A DNA stretch of 64,000 nt from Homoserinimonas sedimenticola (GTDB taxonomy: Bacteria; Actinomycetota; Actinomycetes; Actinomycetales; Microbacteriaceae): the NCBI RefSeq assembly GCF_026094475.1, contig NZ_JAPELL010000001.1:581165-645164 (forward strand), written 5' to 3'. The first letter of the stretch is position 1. Every line of letters begins with the position of its first letter. Made by a program: the position numbers and the translations under genes. This document shows, piece by piece, positions 46,345 to 54,539 of this stretch. The notes beneath the pieces were generated by a model that was not told the DNA's origin, ran no database searches, and saw nothing but the letters and a program-made list of their open reading frames with translations.

Positions 46345-46548
46345 ACGAGAAGACCAACCTCAATGTCGGGGAAACGAGGGGCGAAGCGACTACTCCCCCG
46401 ACGCTACGACGACGAACCCTCAAAGTTCAGTCTTGAGTTCTCCCTCAAAATCAGGCTACGGTTATTAGCGTCGATGCCAGGTTGCACTGCGACCAACACT
46501 TTGCTTGATAAGTGTTGGTAAGAGCTCGACTTACCCACGGATGTCCCC
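46345..46548. other. Non-coding AT-rich stretch between RHS fragment and DUF1905 gene
   Basis: About 200 bases of lower GC than the surroundings. It contains the inverted repeat at 46492-46519 and no recognisable RHS-coding sequence, implying that the upstream part of the RHS gene was deleted or replaced at this point. Confidence 0.5.
46492..46519 (-). terminator. 10-bp inverted repeat downstream of DUF1905 gene
   Basis: ACCAACACTT, 8-base loop TGCTTGAT, AAGTGTTGGT. It lies 30 bases beyond the DUF1905 stop on the minus strand. No T-run follows, so it is a possible terminator or a recombination or protein site. Confidence 0.4.
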
Positions 46549-46845
46549 CTAGAAATCGACCAGCTCGATCGCGACCGTCACCACATCCCCGAGATCGACC
46601 CCTTCAGCCGCCCGCACCGCCTTCTTGATCGGCAGCACGTACGCCTGATCGCTCGGGAAGATCGACGTGCGCCAGCGGGTGGCCCCGATCGTGACATCCA
46701 CCCTCACCGAGCCGAAGCCGCCCTCCATGCCGGCGACAACCTGCTGGATCTCGTCAGAGACCTCCTCGGGCACCGAGGCGAACACCCAGACCGTGTCGCT
46801 GCGCGCCTGCCACCGCCACAGCTCGCTCTCGAACTCGAATCGCAT
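46549..46845 (-). CDS. DUF1905 domain protein
   Basis: A 98-residue protein matching the DUF1905 family, from MRFEFESELWRWQ to the end motif GDVVTVAIEL. Other conserved segments are GFGSVRVDVTIGATRWRTS and LPIKKAVRAAEG. Function is unknown. The ATG at 46845 is chosen because the sequence upstream is low-complexity and a truncated second copy starts at the same codon. The first 28 codons recur at 48054-48137. Confidence 0.85.
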   Translation of the reverse strand: MRFEFESELWRWQARSDTVWVFASVPEEVSDEIQQVVAGMEGGFGSVRVDVTIGATRWRTSIFPSDQAYVLPIKKAVRAAEGVDLGDVVTVAIELVDF

Positions 46846-46848
46846 GTC
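46762..46848 (-). repeat. 87-bp direct repeat, copy 1 (start of intact DUF1905 gene)
   Basis: Covers the ATG and first 28 codons of the DUF1905 gene. Copy 2 is at 48054-48140; the two differ at four bases, all at third codon positions. The copies are about 1.2 kb apart and flank two ORFs of atypical composition. Confidence 0.85.
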
Positions 46849-46967
46849 GCCACCTTCGGGCGAGCGCCCGCTCCGTCGGGGGTGCGGGTGATTCTCGCTG
46901 CGACCGGTGTCCGGTGCGGGCGGCGGGATGGTCCGGCAAAGCGTGTATCGCCGGCCCACGATTCCGC

Positions 46968-47396
46968 TCAGGGCGCTTCCAGGGGCCCGACAGGGATACT
47001 CACTGACCCGAGTTCTGATGCCACGGTAACCAAAACCATCTCTGCAGGGACGGCCCAGCGCCATCGAATGGCCCATTCAGTGCCAGTCCCTCCGGTGTAC
47101 TGCATCACGTTGCTTCCCGGCACGCACGTCGCCCGCAGTTCCGTGAGTCGGTGAGCCCCATCAAGCGGAGGCTCCCCCGCACGAGAGACCCCGAGTTGCG
47201 CCCCGCGCTGCAAGTACGCTTCCAACTCAGAGCGGAACTCCTCGTCAATCGCTCGCTTCACGGCGGACTCTTTCGCAACCACCCACGCTTCGACGTGATT
47301 GCCCAACCGCGCTGCGCGGGCCTCGACTTCGATACCGAGTGCCGTGGGCAGAGTCACCGAGCACTTATCCTGCGCCGACAGAATTGAACACTTCAT
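46968..47396 (-). CDS. Unrecognised protein, partner of the upstream secreted protein
   Basis: A protein of about 142 residues. The start is uncertain: ATG 47396 overlaps the preceding gene by 32 bases, whereas GTG at 47357, with AGGA upstream, lies after its stop and may be the real start. No signal peptide or membrane helix is evident. The central part is helical and charged (SAVKRAIDEEFRSELEAYLQ) and the end beta-rich with several Val. GC lower than in flanking core genes. Tight linkage to the secreted protein upstream suggests a paired function such as effector and modulator, but this is inference only. Confidence 0.5.
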   Translation of the reverse strand: MKCSILSAQDKCSVTLPTALGIEVEARAARLGNHVEAWVVAKESAVKRAIDEEFRSELEAYLQRGAQLGVSRAGEPPLDGAHRLTELRATCVPGSNVMQYTGGTGTEWAIRWRWAVPAEMVLVTVASELGSVSIPVGPLEAP

Positions 47397-47934
47397 CTTC
47401 GACCACACCATTGATCCACAGCGTTCCGTAGCTCTGGATCACGCTGTACTGCGGCATGGTTCCGCTGAGTGTGGGGAGTGAACCTCCGGTAGTAATTGGC
47501 AGCACTGGCCAGTGGTTCCATGCACCAGATCCTGGCTGCACGCGATAAATCACTCCCAGATCGTTCGCGCCGTAGGGAACACCGACTGCATTGACGTCGA
47601 TGGACCAAGACTGGTAAGTCCCACACGGGCACGTCTCTACCTTCGCCCGCGTGTCATTCCGCACGTAGTCGCCGTAGGTCACCCCGAACGGTCGAATGGT
47701 GCTCTGATACTGGCAAAAGCTCTCCACCATCTCGATGGCCACCTCGAACTCAGCTGCGCTGAGTGGTTCGCCGTCCTGATTCGTGGTGTTCAGGGTTTCG
47801 CCTTCGCAGACTTCTACTACCGCGGCGAAGTTGCTCTTCGCAGGTGCGGGCGATGCGGCGGCGGGAGTCGCTGCGACTCCCGCGAGGGCCATGAGGCCAG
47901 CGGCTCCGATTGCGATCTTGGATCTAAGTCTCAT
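47365..47934 (-). CDS. Secreted protein of unknown function
   Basis: A 189-residue protein with a clear Sec signal peptide (MRLRSKIAIGAAGLMALAGV, cleavage likely after AAA near residue 27). The mature part has four cysteines (VCEGE, SFCQY, TCPCG) that could form two disulfides, and strand-rich segments ending WINGVVEDEVFNSVGAG. I do not recognise a domain. Base composition is lower in GC than neighbouring core genes. It lies between the two DUF1905 repeats. Confidence 0.65.
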   Translation of the reverse strand: MRLRSKIAIGAAGLMALAGVAATPAAASPAPAKSNFAAVVEVCEGETLNTTNQDGEPLSAAEFEVAIEMVESFCQYQSTIRPFGVTYGDYVRNDTRAKVETCPCGTYQSWSIDVNAVGVPYGANDLGVIYRVQPGSGAWNHWPVLPITTGGSLPTLSGTMPQYSVIQSYGTLWINGVVEDEVFNSVGAG

Positions 47935-48053
47935 TGCAGTGCTCTTTCCCTCTCTGAGCCGAGAATACCGGGTGCACCTCTACGTCTACCCCCATGCCGG
48001 CAGAGTATCGGCGCTCGCCGGATTTGGACAACCTTGACTTTCCTTCTTCGGGT

Positions 48054-48140
48054 CTCCTCCGGCACCGAGGCGAACACCCAGACTGTGTCGCTGCGCGCCT
48101 GCCATCGCCACAGTTCGCTCTCGAACTCGAATCGCATGTC
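48054..48140 (-). pseudogene. Truncated second copy of DUF1905 gene (first 28 codons)
   Basis: Encodes the same first 28 residues as the DUF1905 gene (MRFEFESELWRWQARSDT and on to VPEE), then diverges into unrelated sequence. The four nucleotide differences from the intact copy are all synonymous, so both copies descend from a gene under purifying selection. A frame stays open to 47931, but its residues after the break are low-complexity and unrelated. Direct-repeat partner of 46762-46848. Confidence 0.85.
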
Positions 48141-48159
48141 ACCCTAGGGCGAGCCTCCG

Positions 48160-48831
48160 TCAGCGTGCGGAGGTGCAGATGCAGGCCTCGTTCCCCTCGG
48201 CGTCCGCGACGACCCACCAGTCGGGCGCGAACTCGTCGGTCACAAGCGTGCCGCCGGCCTCGAGAGTAGCGGCCAGCCGCGCCTCCGCATGCTCGGCGGG
48301 AACGTAGACGTCGAGGTGGATGCGGTTGCGGTCGGTGCGCGCGACTTCCATCTGCTGGAACCACACGAGCGGACCCAGCCCGCGGGGGTCGACCAGATCA
48401 CCGTCCTCGGCATCAGCTCCCGGGGCGTCGACATAGTCGAGCACGGCCTTCCAGAACGGGCGGATGCTCGCCGCGTCGTCCGCATCGATCGCCAGCTCAT
48501 ACAGGCTCACGACGGCGGCGACCCGCTCCGCACCTAGCTCGGTGGCGGCCTCATCGATGCGCTGCGCGAGTTCCAGGTCGCGCGAGGTGACGCCACCCAC
48601 GTCATGGGACGAGATCTCGAAGGATGCCCGCCCCCAACCGAGGCGGACGTGCGGGTGGTGGCCCAGCTCATCCGCGATCGCGGCCACGCGCGCGACGACC
48701 GCGGCGGCCGAGGCGAAGTCGGCCGTGCGGTACGAGCCCCGCAGGGCTCCCTGCAGGTGTACGAAAACGCTGTCTGCCAGCCGCGCCTCGGTCTCGTCGG
48801 GGCTCAGCGTCATCTTGGGGTTCTCAGCCAT
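48160..48831 (-). CDS. Pterin dehydratase-like domain fused to VOC domain
   Basis: A 223-residue protein. Residues about 10-100 resemble pterin-4a-carbinolamine dehydratase (ADELGHHPHVRLGWGRASFE contains the characteristic His-His-Pro motif), and residues about 110-223 form a VOC/glyoxalase-like domain (LVWFQQMEVARTDRNRIHLD, then ADAEGNEACIC). This PCD-VOC combination is known in actinobacteria, but its activity is unassigned. The ATG at 48831 was preferred over an upstream in-frame ATG because of distance to the next gene. It diverges from the VOC gene at 48891. Confidence 0.8.
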   Translation of the reverse strand: MAENPKMTLSPDETEARLADSVFVHLQGALRGSYRTADFASAAAVVARVAAIADELGHHPHVRLGWGRASFEISSHDVGGVTSRDLELAQRIDEAATELGAERVAAVVSLYELAIDADDAASIRPFWKAVLDYVDAPGADAEDGDLVDPRGLGPLVWFQQMEVARTDRNRIHLDVYVPAEHAEARLAATLEAGGTLVTDEFAPDWWVVADAEGNEACICTSAR

Positions 48832-48890
48832 GCCCTCACCCTGCTCCCCCGGTCTTTCCACCGCAAGGCCTGGTCGGTAGCATCCAGCGC

Positions 48891-49328
48891 ATGCCCATCA
48901 GACTTGAGAACGTCGGCATCGCCGTCCGCGACCTCGACGCGGCGATCGCCTTCTTCACCGACCTCGGCCTGACCGTGATCGGCCGCGACACCGTCAGTGG
49001 TGAGTGGACTGACACCGCGGTCGGACTCGACGGCAACCACGCGAACATCGCCATGCTCCAGACGCCCGACGGGCAGGGCACGCTCGAACTCTTCGAGTAC
49101 CTCCACCCCGAGGCGATCGAGACCGAGCCGACGCAGCCGAATGAGATCGGGATGCACCGGGTCGCCTTCTCTGTCGACGACATCGACGCGGCCCTGGAGA
49201 TTGCCGCGAAGCACGGATGCCACCCGCTTCGCGGCGTCGCCACCTACCAGGACGTTTACAAGCTCACCTACCTCCGCGGCCCCAGCGGCATCATCGTGAT
49301 GCTCGCCGAGGCACTCAAGAAGGACTAG
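48891..49328 (+). CDS. VOC family protein (glyoxalase/dioxygenase fold)
   Basis: A 145-residue protein with two beta-alpha-beta-beta-beta modules typical of VOC enzymes (LENVGIAVRDLDAAIAFFTD, then GMHRVAFSVDDIDAALE). A metal-ligand pattern is plausible (His in MHRVAF and Glu in LELFEYL), but the substrate cannot be predicted. The stop overlaps the bkdC stop on the opposite strand by four bases. Confidence 0.85.
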   Translation: MPIRLENVGIAVRDLDAAIAFFTDLGLTVIGRDTVSGEWTDTAVGLDGNHANIAMLQTPDGQGTLELFEYLHPEAIETEPTQPNEIGMHRVAFSVDDIDAALEIAAKHGCHPLRGVATYQDVYKLTYLRGPSGIIVMLAEALKKD

Positions 49329-50506
49329 GCGAAGGCGACCACGCTCCCCGGGTCACTCAGCATCGACCCGACCGCGACGAGGAACTCCGAGCCCTGTTTC
49401 CCGTCGACGAGACGGTGATCGAACGAGAGACTCAGGGTCGCGACGGACCGCAGCGCGACCTCGCCGCGATGCTCCCACGGTCGCCGGCGCACGGCGCCGA
49501 GCGCGAGGATCGCGGCCTCCCCCGGCGGCAGGATCGGCGTGCCCGAGTCGACCCCGAAGACGCCGACGTTCGTGATCGAGAAGCTGCCACCCGAGAGCTG
49601 GGCCGTCGTCGCCTTGCCCGAGCGCGCCGCTGCCACGAGCTCGGTCATGGCCTGGGCCAGCTCGGCGAAAGACAGCCGGTCCGCCGCCTGAATGTGCGGC
49701 ACGAGGAGGCCGCGGTCGGTCGCCACCGCGATGCCGAGCCCCACGTGCGCGAACTCGATGACCGAGTCGTTCGCGGCATCCCAACGGCTGTTGATCGCCG
49801 GCGAGTGCCGGATTGCCCTGAGGCACGCCGATGCGACGAGCGTCAGCAGCGTCACCCGGGTGCCCGTGAGCCGCGGATGCTCGCGCAGACGCTCCACGAG
49901 CGCGAGGCTCTCCGACACATCGACCTCGAGATGCACGGTCGCGTGGGGCGCCGTGAACGCGCTCTGCACCATCGCCTCCGCCATCCGCTTGCGCACCCCC
50001 GCGATGGGCGTGCGGCGGTCCTCCGCGGGAGCGGGCTCCGGATGCCGCGGCTCCCCCGCCGACTCCGGCACGGCGTGCGCGGCGAGCCAACTGGCGCTGC
50101 GCTGACGGCGTCGCGGGCGCTCCGACGACGCCACCCGTGGCCCGTAGCCCACGAGTACCGAGGGGGTTTCCGGGGGTTGCTCGGGGCGGGTTTCGACAGG
50201 CTCAACCGCCGGGCTGGTTTCGACAGGCTCAACCGGCGGGGGCGGCTCAACCGGCGGCGAGGCATCCGCCGTCTCGATCGCGACGATGGGGGTGCCGACG
50301 CTCACGGTCGTGCCCGGCTCGACGAGCAGCTGCGAGACCGTGCCGGCAAAGGGCGAGGGCAGCTCCACGAGCGCCTTCGCCGTCTCGACCTCGGCGAGCA
50401 CCTGGTTGAGTTCGACCGTGTCGCCGACCGCGACCTCCCACGAGACGATCTCCGACTCGGTCAGCCCCTCGCCGAGGTCGGGAAGGGCGAACTGCTGCAG
50501 GCTCAT
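49325..50506 (-). CDS. bkdC: Branched-chain alpha-keto acid dehydrogenase E2, lipoyl acyltransferase
   Basis: A 393-residue E2 that transfers acyl groups from E1-bound lipoate to CoA. N-terminal lipoyl domain with Lys44 (ETAKALVELPS), a Pro-rich linker to about residue 165, and the catalytic domain with His364 and Asp368 in DHRLVDG. The peripheral subunit-binding domain expected in the linker is not visible: only SVLVGYGPRVASSE and an arginine-rich stretch remain before the catalytic domain. The linker also contains two copies of a 19-bp intergenic-type repeat. ATG at 50506 overlaps the E1-beta stop (ATGA). Confidence 0.92.
   Translation of the reverse strand: MSLQQFALPDLGEGLTESEIVSWEVAVGDTVELNQVLAEVETAKALVELPSPFAGTVSQLLVEPGTTVSVGTPIVAIETADASPPVEPPPPVEPVETSPAVEPVETRPEQPPETPSVLVGYGPRVASSERPRRRQRSASWLAAHAVPESAGEPRHPEPAPAEDRRTPIAGVRKRMAEAMVQSAFTAPHATVHLEVDVSESLALVERLREHPRLTGTRVTLLTLVASACLRAIRHSPAINSRWDAANDSVIEFAHVGLGIAVATDRGLLVPHIQAADRLSFAELAQAMTELVAAARSGKATTAQLSGGSFSITNVGVFGVDSGTPILPPGEAAILALGAVRRRPWEHRGEVALRSVATLSLSFDHRLVDGKQGSEFLVAVGSMLSDPGSVVAFA
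50189..50234 (-). repeat. Two copies of GGTTTCGACAGGCTCAACC inside bkdC linker
   Basis: The 19-base element occurs at 50189-50207 and 50216-50234, 27 bases apart, in the plus-strand orientation. It encodes VEPVET in the Pro-rich E2 linker. I have the impression that this sequence recurs between genes in Microbacteriaceae genomes, but cannot verify it here. Confidence 0.7.
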
Positions 50507-51507
50507 GCTGTCCATCCAGTCAGCGAGTTGACGCGCCCCATCGCTCGGTCGACCCCATCGAGGAGCCGGTCGAGGTCGGGCAAAAAATGGTCCTCGAGCC
50601 GCGAGGCCGGGTAGGGCACATCGTGCCCTGTCACGCGCACGGGGGCGGAGCGCAGGTGCGCGAAGCAGCGCTCCGTGATGCTCGTCGCGATCTCGGCCCC
50701 GAGCCCGCCGAACTGCTGCGCCTCGTGCGTCACGACGAGCCGACCGGTCGAGCGAACGGATGCCTCGACCGTCGCGAAATCGACGGGCGAGAGTGAGCGC
50801 AGGTCGATGACCTCGACCGACACGCCCTCGTCGCGGGCCGCGGCCGCCGCGTCGATCGCCGTTGCGACGAGCGGACCGTAGGCGACGAGCGTCACGTCGC
50901 TGCCCTCGACGACGACGCGCGCGCTCTCCAGCGGCGGTGCGGCATCCATCGACTCGCTCACCTCGCCCTTGACCCAGTAGCGACGCTTGGGCTCGAAGAA
51001 CAGCACGGGGTCGTCGCTCGCGACCGCCTGCCGCAGCATCCAGTGCGCGTCCTGCGGTGTTGAGCAGGTCACGACCCGGAGGCCCGCCGTGTGGGTGAAG
51101 TAGGCCTCGGGCGACTCCGAGTGGTGCTCGACCGCGCCGATGCCGCCACCGTAGGGCACCCGCACCGTGATGGGCATGCGCACGGCGCCGCGCGTGCGGT
51201 AGTGCAGCTTCGCCACCTGCGCGACGATCTGGTCGAAGGCGGGGTAGATGAAGCCGTCGAACTGGATCTCGACCACCGGCCGGTAGCCCCGGTACGCGAG
51301 ACCGACCGCTGTGCCGAGGATGCCCGCCTCCGCGAGCGGCGTATCCATGACCCGATCGGGGCCGAAGTCGCGCTGCAGCCCGTCCGTCACGCGGAAGACC
51401 CCGCCGAGCTTGCCGACGTCCTCCCCCATGACCACGACCTTCTCGTCTGCTTCGAGCGCATGCCGGAGCCCCGCCGTGATCGCCCCCGCGAGCGTCATCT
51501 CGCTCAT
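50503..51507 (-). CDS. bkdB: Branched-chain alpha-keto acid dehydrogenase E1 beta subunit
   Basis: A 334-residue E1-beta subunit which completes the ThDP active site and binds E2. The transketolase pyrimidine-binding region includes VVVMGEDVGKLGGVFRVTDG and DTPLAEAGILGTAVGLA; the C-terminal domain includes EVIDLRSLSPVDFATV. ATG at 51507 overlaps the E1-alpha stop (ATGA). Middle gene of bkdABC, in the same order as in M. tuberculosis Rv2497c-Rv2495c. Confidence 0.95.
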   Translation of the reverse strand: MSEMTLAGAITAGLRHALEADEKVVVMGEDVGKLGGVFRVTDGLQRDFGPDRVMDTPLAEAGILGTAVGLAYRGYRPVVEIQFDGFIYPAFDQIVAQVAKLHYRTRGAVRMPITVRVPYGGGIGAVEHHSESPEAYFTHTAGLRVVTCSTPQDAHWMLRQAVASDDPVLFFEPKRRYWVKGEVSESMDAAPPLESARVVVEGSDVTLVAYGPLVATAIDAAAAARDEGVSVEVIDLRSLSPVDFATVEASVRSTGRLVVTHEAQQFGGLGAEIATSITERCFAHLRSAPVRVTGHDVPYPASRLEDHFLPDLDRLLDGVDRAMGRVNSLTGWTA

Positions 51508-52631
51508 CGCCTCTCCTCCTCGAACATCGCGAGGTACGCCTCGTACTGGCTCCGCTGTCGCGTGAGCCACGACGTCGGCTCGGTAAAGACGTGGTCGAAG
51601 AGGGCGAGCGGTTCTGGTTCAGCAAGTGCAAGACAGGCGCGACGCATGGCGGATGCCGCGGCATCCGCCCGCTCGTCGACCCGCGCCCGGCGCCCCTCGT
51701 CGAGCGCGCCCTCGCTGCGGAGGTGCCGCTCGAGCCGCTCGATCGGATCCTTCGCCGCCCACTCCTCCCGCTCGAGCGGGTCGACGTAGCGCGTGGGGTC
51801 GTCGGAGGTCGTGTGCGGGCCCATGCGGTAGGTGACCGCCTCGATGAAGGTCGGTCCACCACCAGAGCGCGCCCGCTCGAGCGCCGCCCGCATGGCGGCC
51901 GTCACCGCGATGACATCGTTGCCGTCGACGCGCAGGCTCGGGATGCCGAAGCCGGGCGCGCGGTCGGCGAGGGGCCGCCGCGCGACCAGCTCGACCGGCT
52001 CCGAGATCGCCCAGTGGTTGTTCTGGCAGAAGAAGATGACGGGGGCACTGAAGGTCGCCGCGAAGACCATCGCCTCGTTGACGTCGCCCTGGCTCGTCGC
52101 GCCGTCGCCGAAATAGGCGACGGCGGCCGAGTCGACGCCGTCCTTGACGCAGCCCATCGCGTAGCCCGTCGCGTGGAGCGTCTGCGCGCCGATGATGATG
52201 CCGGGCGGCGCCATCCCGAACTCGAAGGGATCCCAGCCCGACGCCGCCGTGCCGCGCCACATGGGCATGAAGTGGTCGACCGAGATGCCGCGGCAGTAGG
52301 CGACGGCATGCTCGCGGTAGCTCGTGAAGACGAAGTCGTCGCGGCGCAGCGCGCGGGCGGAGCCGACCTGAGCGGCCTCCTGCCCGAGCAGTGGCGGCCA
52401 GAGGCCGAGCTGTCCCTGGCGCTGCAGGGCGACGCCCTCACGGTCGATCCGGCGGACGACGACCATGTCCTCATAGAGCGCGAGGAGCTGAGCGGGGCCG
52501 AGATCCGCCACGTGACGATCGAGCGAGGGGTGAGGATGTCGCGTGCCGTCGGGGGCGAGCAACTGGGCCGGGCTCGAGGCATCCGGCGGGGCATCCGCTC
52601 TCTCGATGGAACCGACAACGACCGAACTCAT
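51504..52631 (-). CDS. bkdA: Branched-chain alpha-keto acid dehydrogenase E1 alpha subunit
   Basis: A 375-residue ThDP-dependent decarboxylase subunit acting on the keto acids of Leu, Ile and Val. The ThDP/Mg motif runs from FGDGATSQGDVNEAM to QNNHWAIS. The phosphorylatable loop region (YRMGPHTTSDDPTRY) matches E1-alpha of this class. ATG at 52631 has GAGG upstream; the open frame extending to 52769 was rejected. First gene of the bkd operon, divergent from the flavin dehydrogenase. Confidence 0.95.
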   Translation of the reverse strand: MSSVVVGSIERADAPPDASSPAQLLAPDGTRHPHPSLDRHVADLGPAQLLALYEDMVVVRRIDREGVALQRQGQLGLWPPLLGQEAAQVGSARALRRDDFVFTSYREHAVAYCRGISVDHFMPMWRGTAASGWDPFEFGMAPPGIIIGAQTLHATGYAMGCVKDGVDSAAVAYFGDGATSQGDVNEAMVFAATFSAPVIFFCQNNHWAISEPVELVARRPLADRAPGFGIPSLRVDGNDVIAVTAAMRAALERARSGGGPTFIEAVTYRMGPHTTSDDPTRYVDPLEREEWAAKDPIERLERHLRSEGALDEGRRARVDERADAAASAMRRACLALAEPEPLALFDHVFTEPTSWLTRQRSQYEAYLAMFEEERR

Positions 52632-52860
52632 GCTGCCTCCTCGACCGGTGCCGACCGAGGCAGGTGAGCCATGGTGGGCACGATCCTCACGCTCCCGCTT
52701 GTGGCAGGAGACGACCGGGCCACTCTGCCCGGTGAAGGTGACGCTACGCACGCGCCACCCGAAAATCAAGCATCAGCGTCGACAAGCCGCGGGCGGGCGT
52801 GGGCTGCACGATATCGTGGGCGGAACGTCACCGACCGACCGGCCCCGGAGGGACTTTCGG

Positions 52861-54537
52861 ATGCCTCAACCTTCGTCTCCACAGGAGCTCAACGCCGACG
52901 CGATCGTCGTCGGTGCGGGGCTCGCGGGTCTCGTCGCCGCCGCCGAACTCCTCGAGGCCGGCCGCTCCGTGATCCTGCTGGAGCAGGAACCGGAGGCGAG
53001 CCTCGGCGGGCAGGCGTGGTGGTCCTTCGGCGGGCTCTTCCTGGTTGACTCGCCCGAGCAGCGCCGCCTCGGCGTGAAGGACAGCCGCGAGCTCGCCCGC
53101 CAGGACTGGTATGCGAGCGCCGACTTCGACCGCGAGGACGAGGATTCCTGGGCGCGCCGCTGGGCCGACGCCTACCTCGAGTTCGCCGCCGGCGAGAAGC
53201 GCTCGTGGCTGCACGCGATGGGCGTGCGGTGGTTTCCCGTGGTCGGCTGGGCGGAGCGCGGCGGCGGCACCGCGACGACGCACGGCAACTCGGTGCCGCG
53301 CTTTCACATCACGTGGGGCACCGGGCCGGGCGTCGTTGAGCCCTTCATCACCCGGGTCCGCGCCGCCCAGGCCACCGGCAGGGCCACGCTCGCCTTCCGG
53401 CATCGCGTCGATGAGCTCATCGTTGAGGGCGGCGCCGTCGTCGGAGCCCGAGGCGCTGTTCTCGTCCCCGACCCCGCGGCCCGCGGAGCGGCAAGCTCAC
53501 GCACCGTCACCGGCGAGTTCGAGGCGCGCGCGGCATCCGTCATCGTCGCCTCCGGCGGCATCGGCGGCAACCACGACCTCGTGCGGGAGATGTGGCCGGC
53601 CCGCCTCGGCTCGCCGCCCGAGCGGATGCTCTCGGGCGTGCCCGCCCACGTCGACGGGCGGATGCTCGGCATCACCGAGCGCGTCGGCGGGCGTCTCGTC
53701 AACGGCGACCGCATGTGGCACTACGTCGAGGGCCTCGAGAACTGGGATCCCGTGTGGGATCGCCACGGCATCCGCATCCTCCCCGGGCCATCGAGCCTGT
53801 GGCTGGATGCCACGGGGCGCCGCCTGCCGACGCCCCTCTTTCCCGGGTTCGACACCCTCGGCACGCTCGAGCACCTGCGTCGCAGCGGCCATGACCACAG
53901 CTGGTTCGTGCTCACGCAGAAGATCATCGAGAAGGAGTTCGCCCTCTCGGGCAGCGAGCAGAACCCCGACCTCACGGGCAGGGATGTGCCGCTCCTGCTC
54001 GAGCGGGTCAAGAAGGGCGCGCCGGGGCCGATCGAGGCCTTCAAACGACACGGCGCCGACTTCATCGTGGCGGACACGCTCGACGAGCTCCTTGCGGGAA
54101 TGACTGCACTCGAACCGGACGCCCCCTTCGATGCCGACCGAGCGCGCACGGAGATCGTGGCGCGTGACCGGGAGATGGGCAACGAGTTCACGAAGGACTC
54201 GCAGATCGCGGCGCTGCGCCAGGCGCGCAGCTACCGGGGCGATAAGCTCATCCGCGTCGCGTCGCCCCACCGCCTGCTCGACCCCGCCGCCGGGCCGCTC
54301 ATCGCGGTGCGCCTGCACGTGCTGACCCGCAAGAGCCTCGGGGGCCTGCAGACCGACCTCTCCTCGAGGGTGCTCGGAGCCGACGGCGCACCCGTGCCCG
54401 GGCTCTACGCGGCGGGCGAGGCGGCCGGCTTCGGCGGCGGCGGGATGCACGGCTACCGCTCCCTCGAGGGCACCTTCCTCGGCGGATGCCTCTTCAGCGG
54501 CCGTGTCGCCGGGCGCGCGGCGGCCGCAGCTGACTGA
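52861..54537 (+). CDS. FAD-binding dehydrogenase (fumarate reductase-like flavoprotein)
   Basis: A 558-residue flavoprotein. The dinucleotide-binding motif is VVGAGLAGLVAAAELLEAG, followed by SLGGQAWWSFGGLFLVD. The family's catalytic cap domain and the C-terminal FAD contacts (VPGLYAAGEAAGFGGGGMHG, then LEGTFLGGCLFSG) are present. It resembles 3-ketosteroid dehydrogenase-like and flavocytochrome-type enzymes, but no haem motif or steroid genes are near; substrate unknown. ATG at 52861 chosen over the longer frame, which would overlap bkdA. Confidence 0.88.
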   Translation: MPQPSSPQELNADAIVVGAGLAGLVAAAELLEAGRSVILLEQEPEASLGGQAWWSFGGLFLVDSPEQRRLGVKDSRELARQDWYASADFDREDEDSWARRWADAYLEFAAGEKRSWLHAMGVRWFPVVGWAERGGGTATTHGNSVPRFHITWGTGPGVVEPFITRVRAAQATGRATLAFRHRVDELIVEGGAVVGARGAVLVPDPAARGAASSRTVTGEFEARAASVIVASGGIGGNHDLVREMWPARLGSPPERMLSGVPAHVDGRMLGITERVGGRLVNGDRMWHYVEGLENWDPVWDRHGIRILPGPSSLWLDATGRRLPTPLFPGFDTLGTLEHLRRSGHDHSWFVLTQKIIEKEFALSGSEQNPDLTGRDVPLLLERVKKGAPGPIEAFKRHGADFIVADTLDELLAGMTALEPDAPFDADRARTEIVARDREMGNEFTKDSQIAALRQARSYRGDKLIRVASPHRLLDPAAGPLIAVRLHVLTRKSLGGLQTDLSSRVLGADGAPVPGLYAAGEAAGFGGGGMHGYRSLEGTFLGGCLFSGRVAGRAAAAAD

Positions 54538-54539
54538 GC

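Noticed and set aside
45604-46521. Plus-strand frame across the RHS fragment
   Set aside because: The minus strand has unmistakable YD repeats and RHS core; the plus frame is a shadow.
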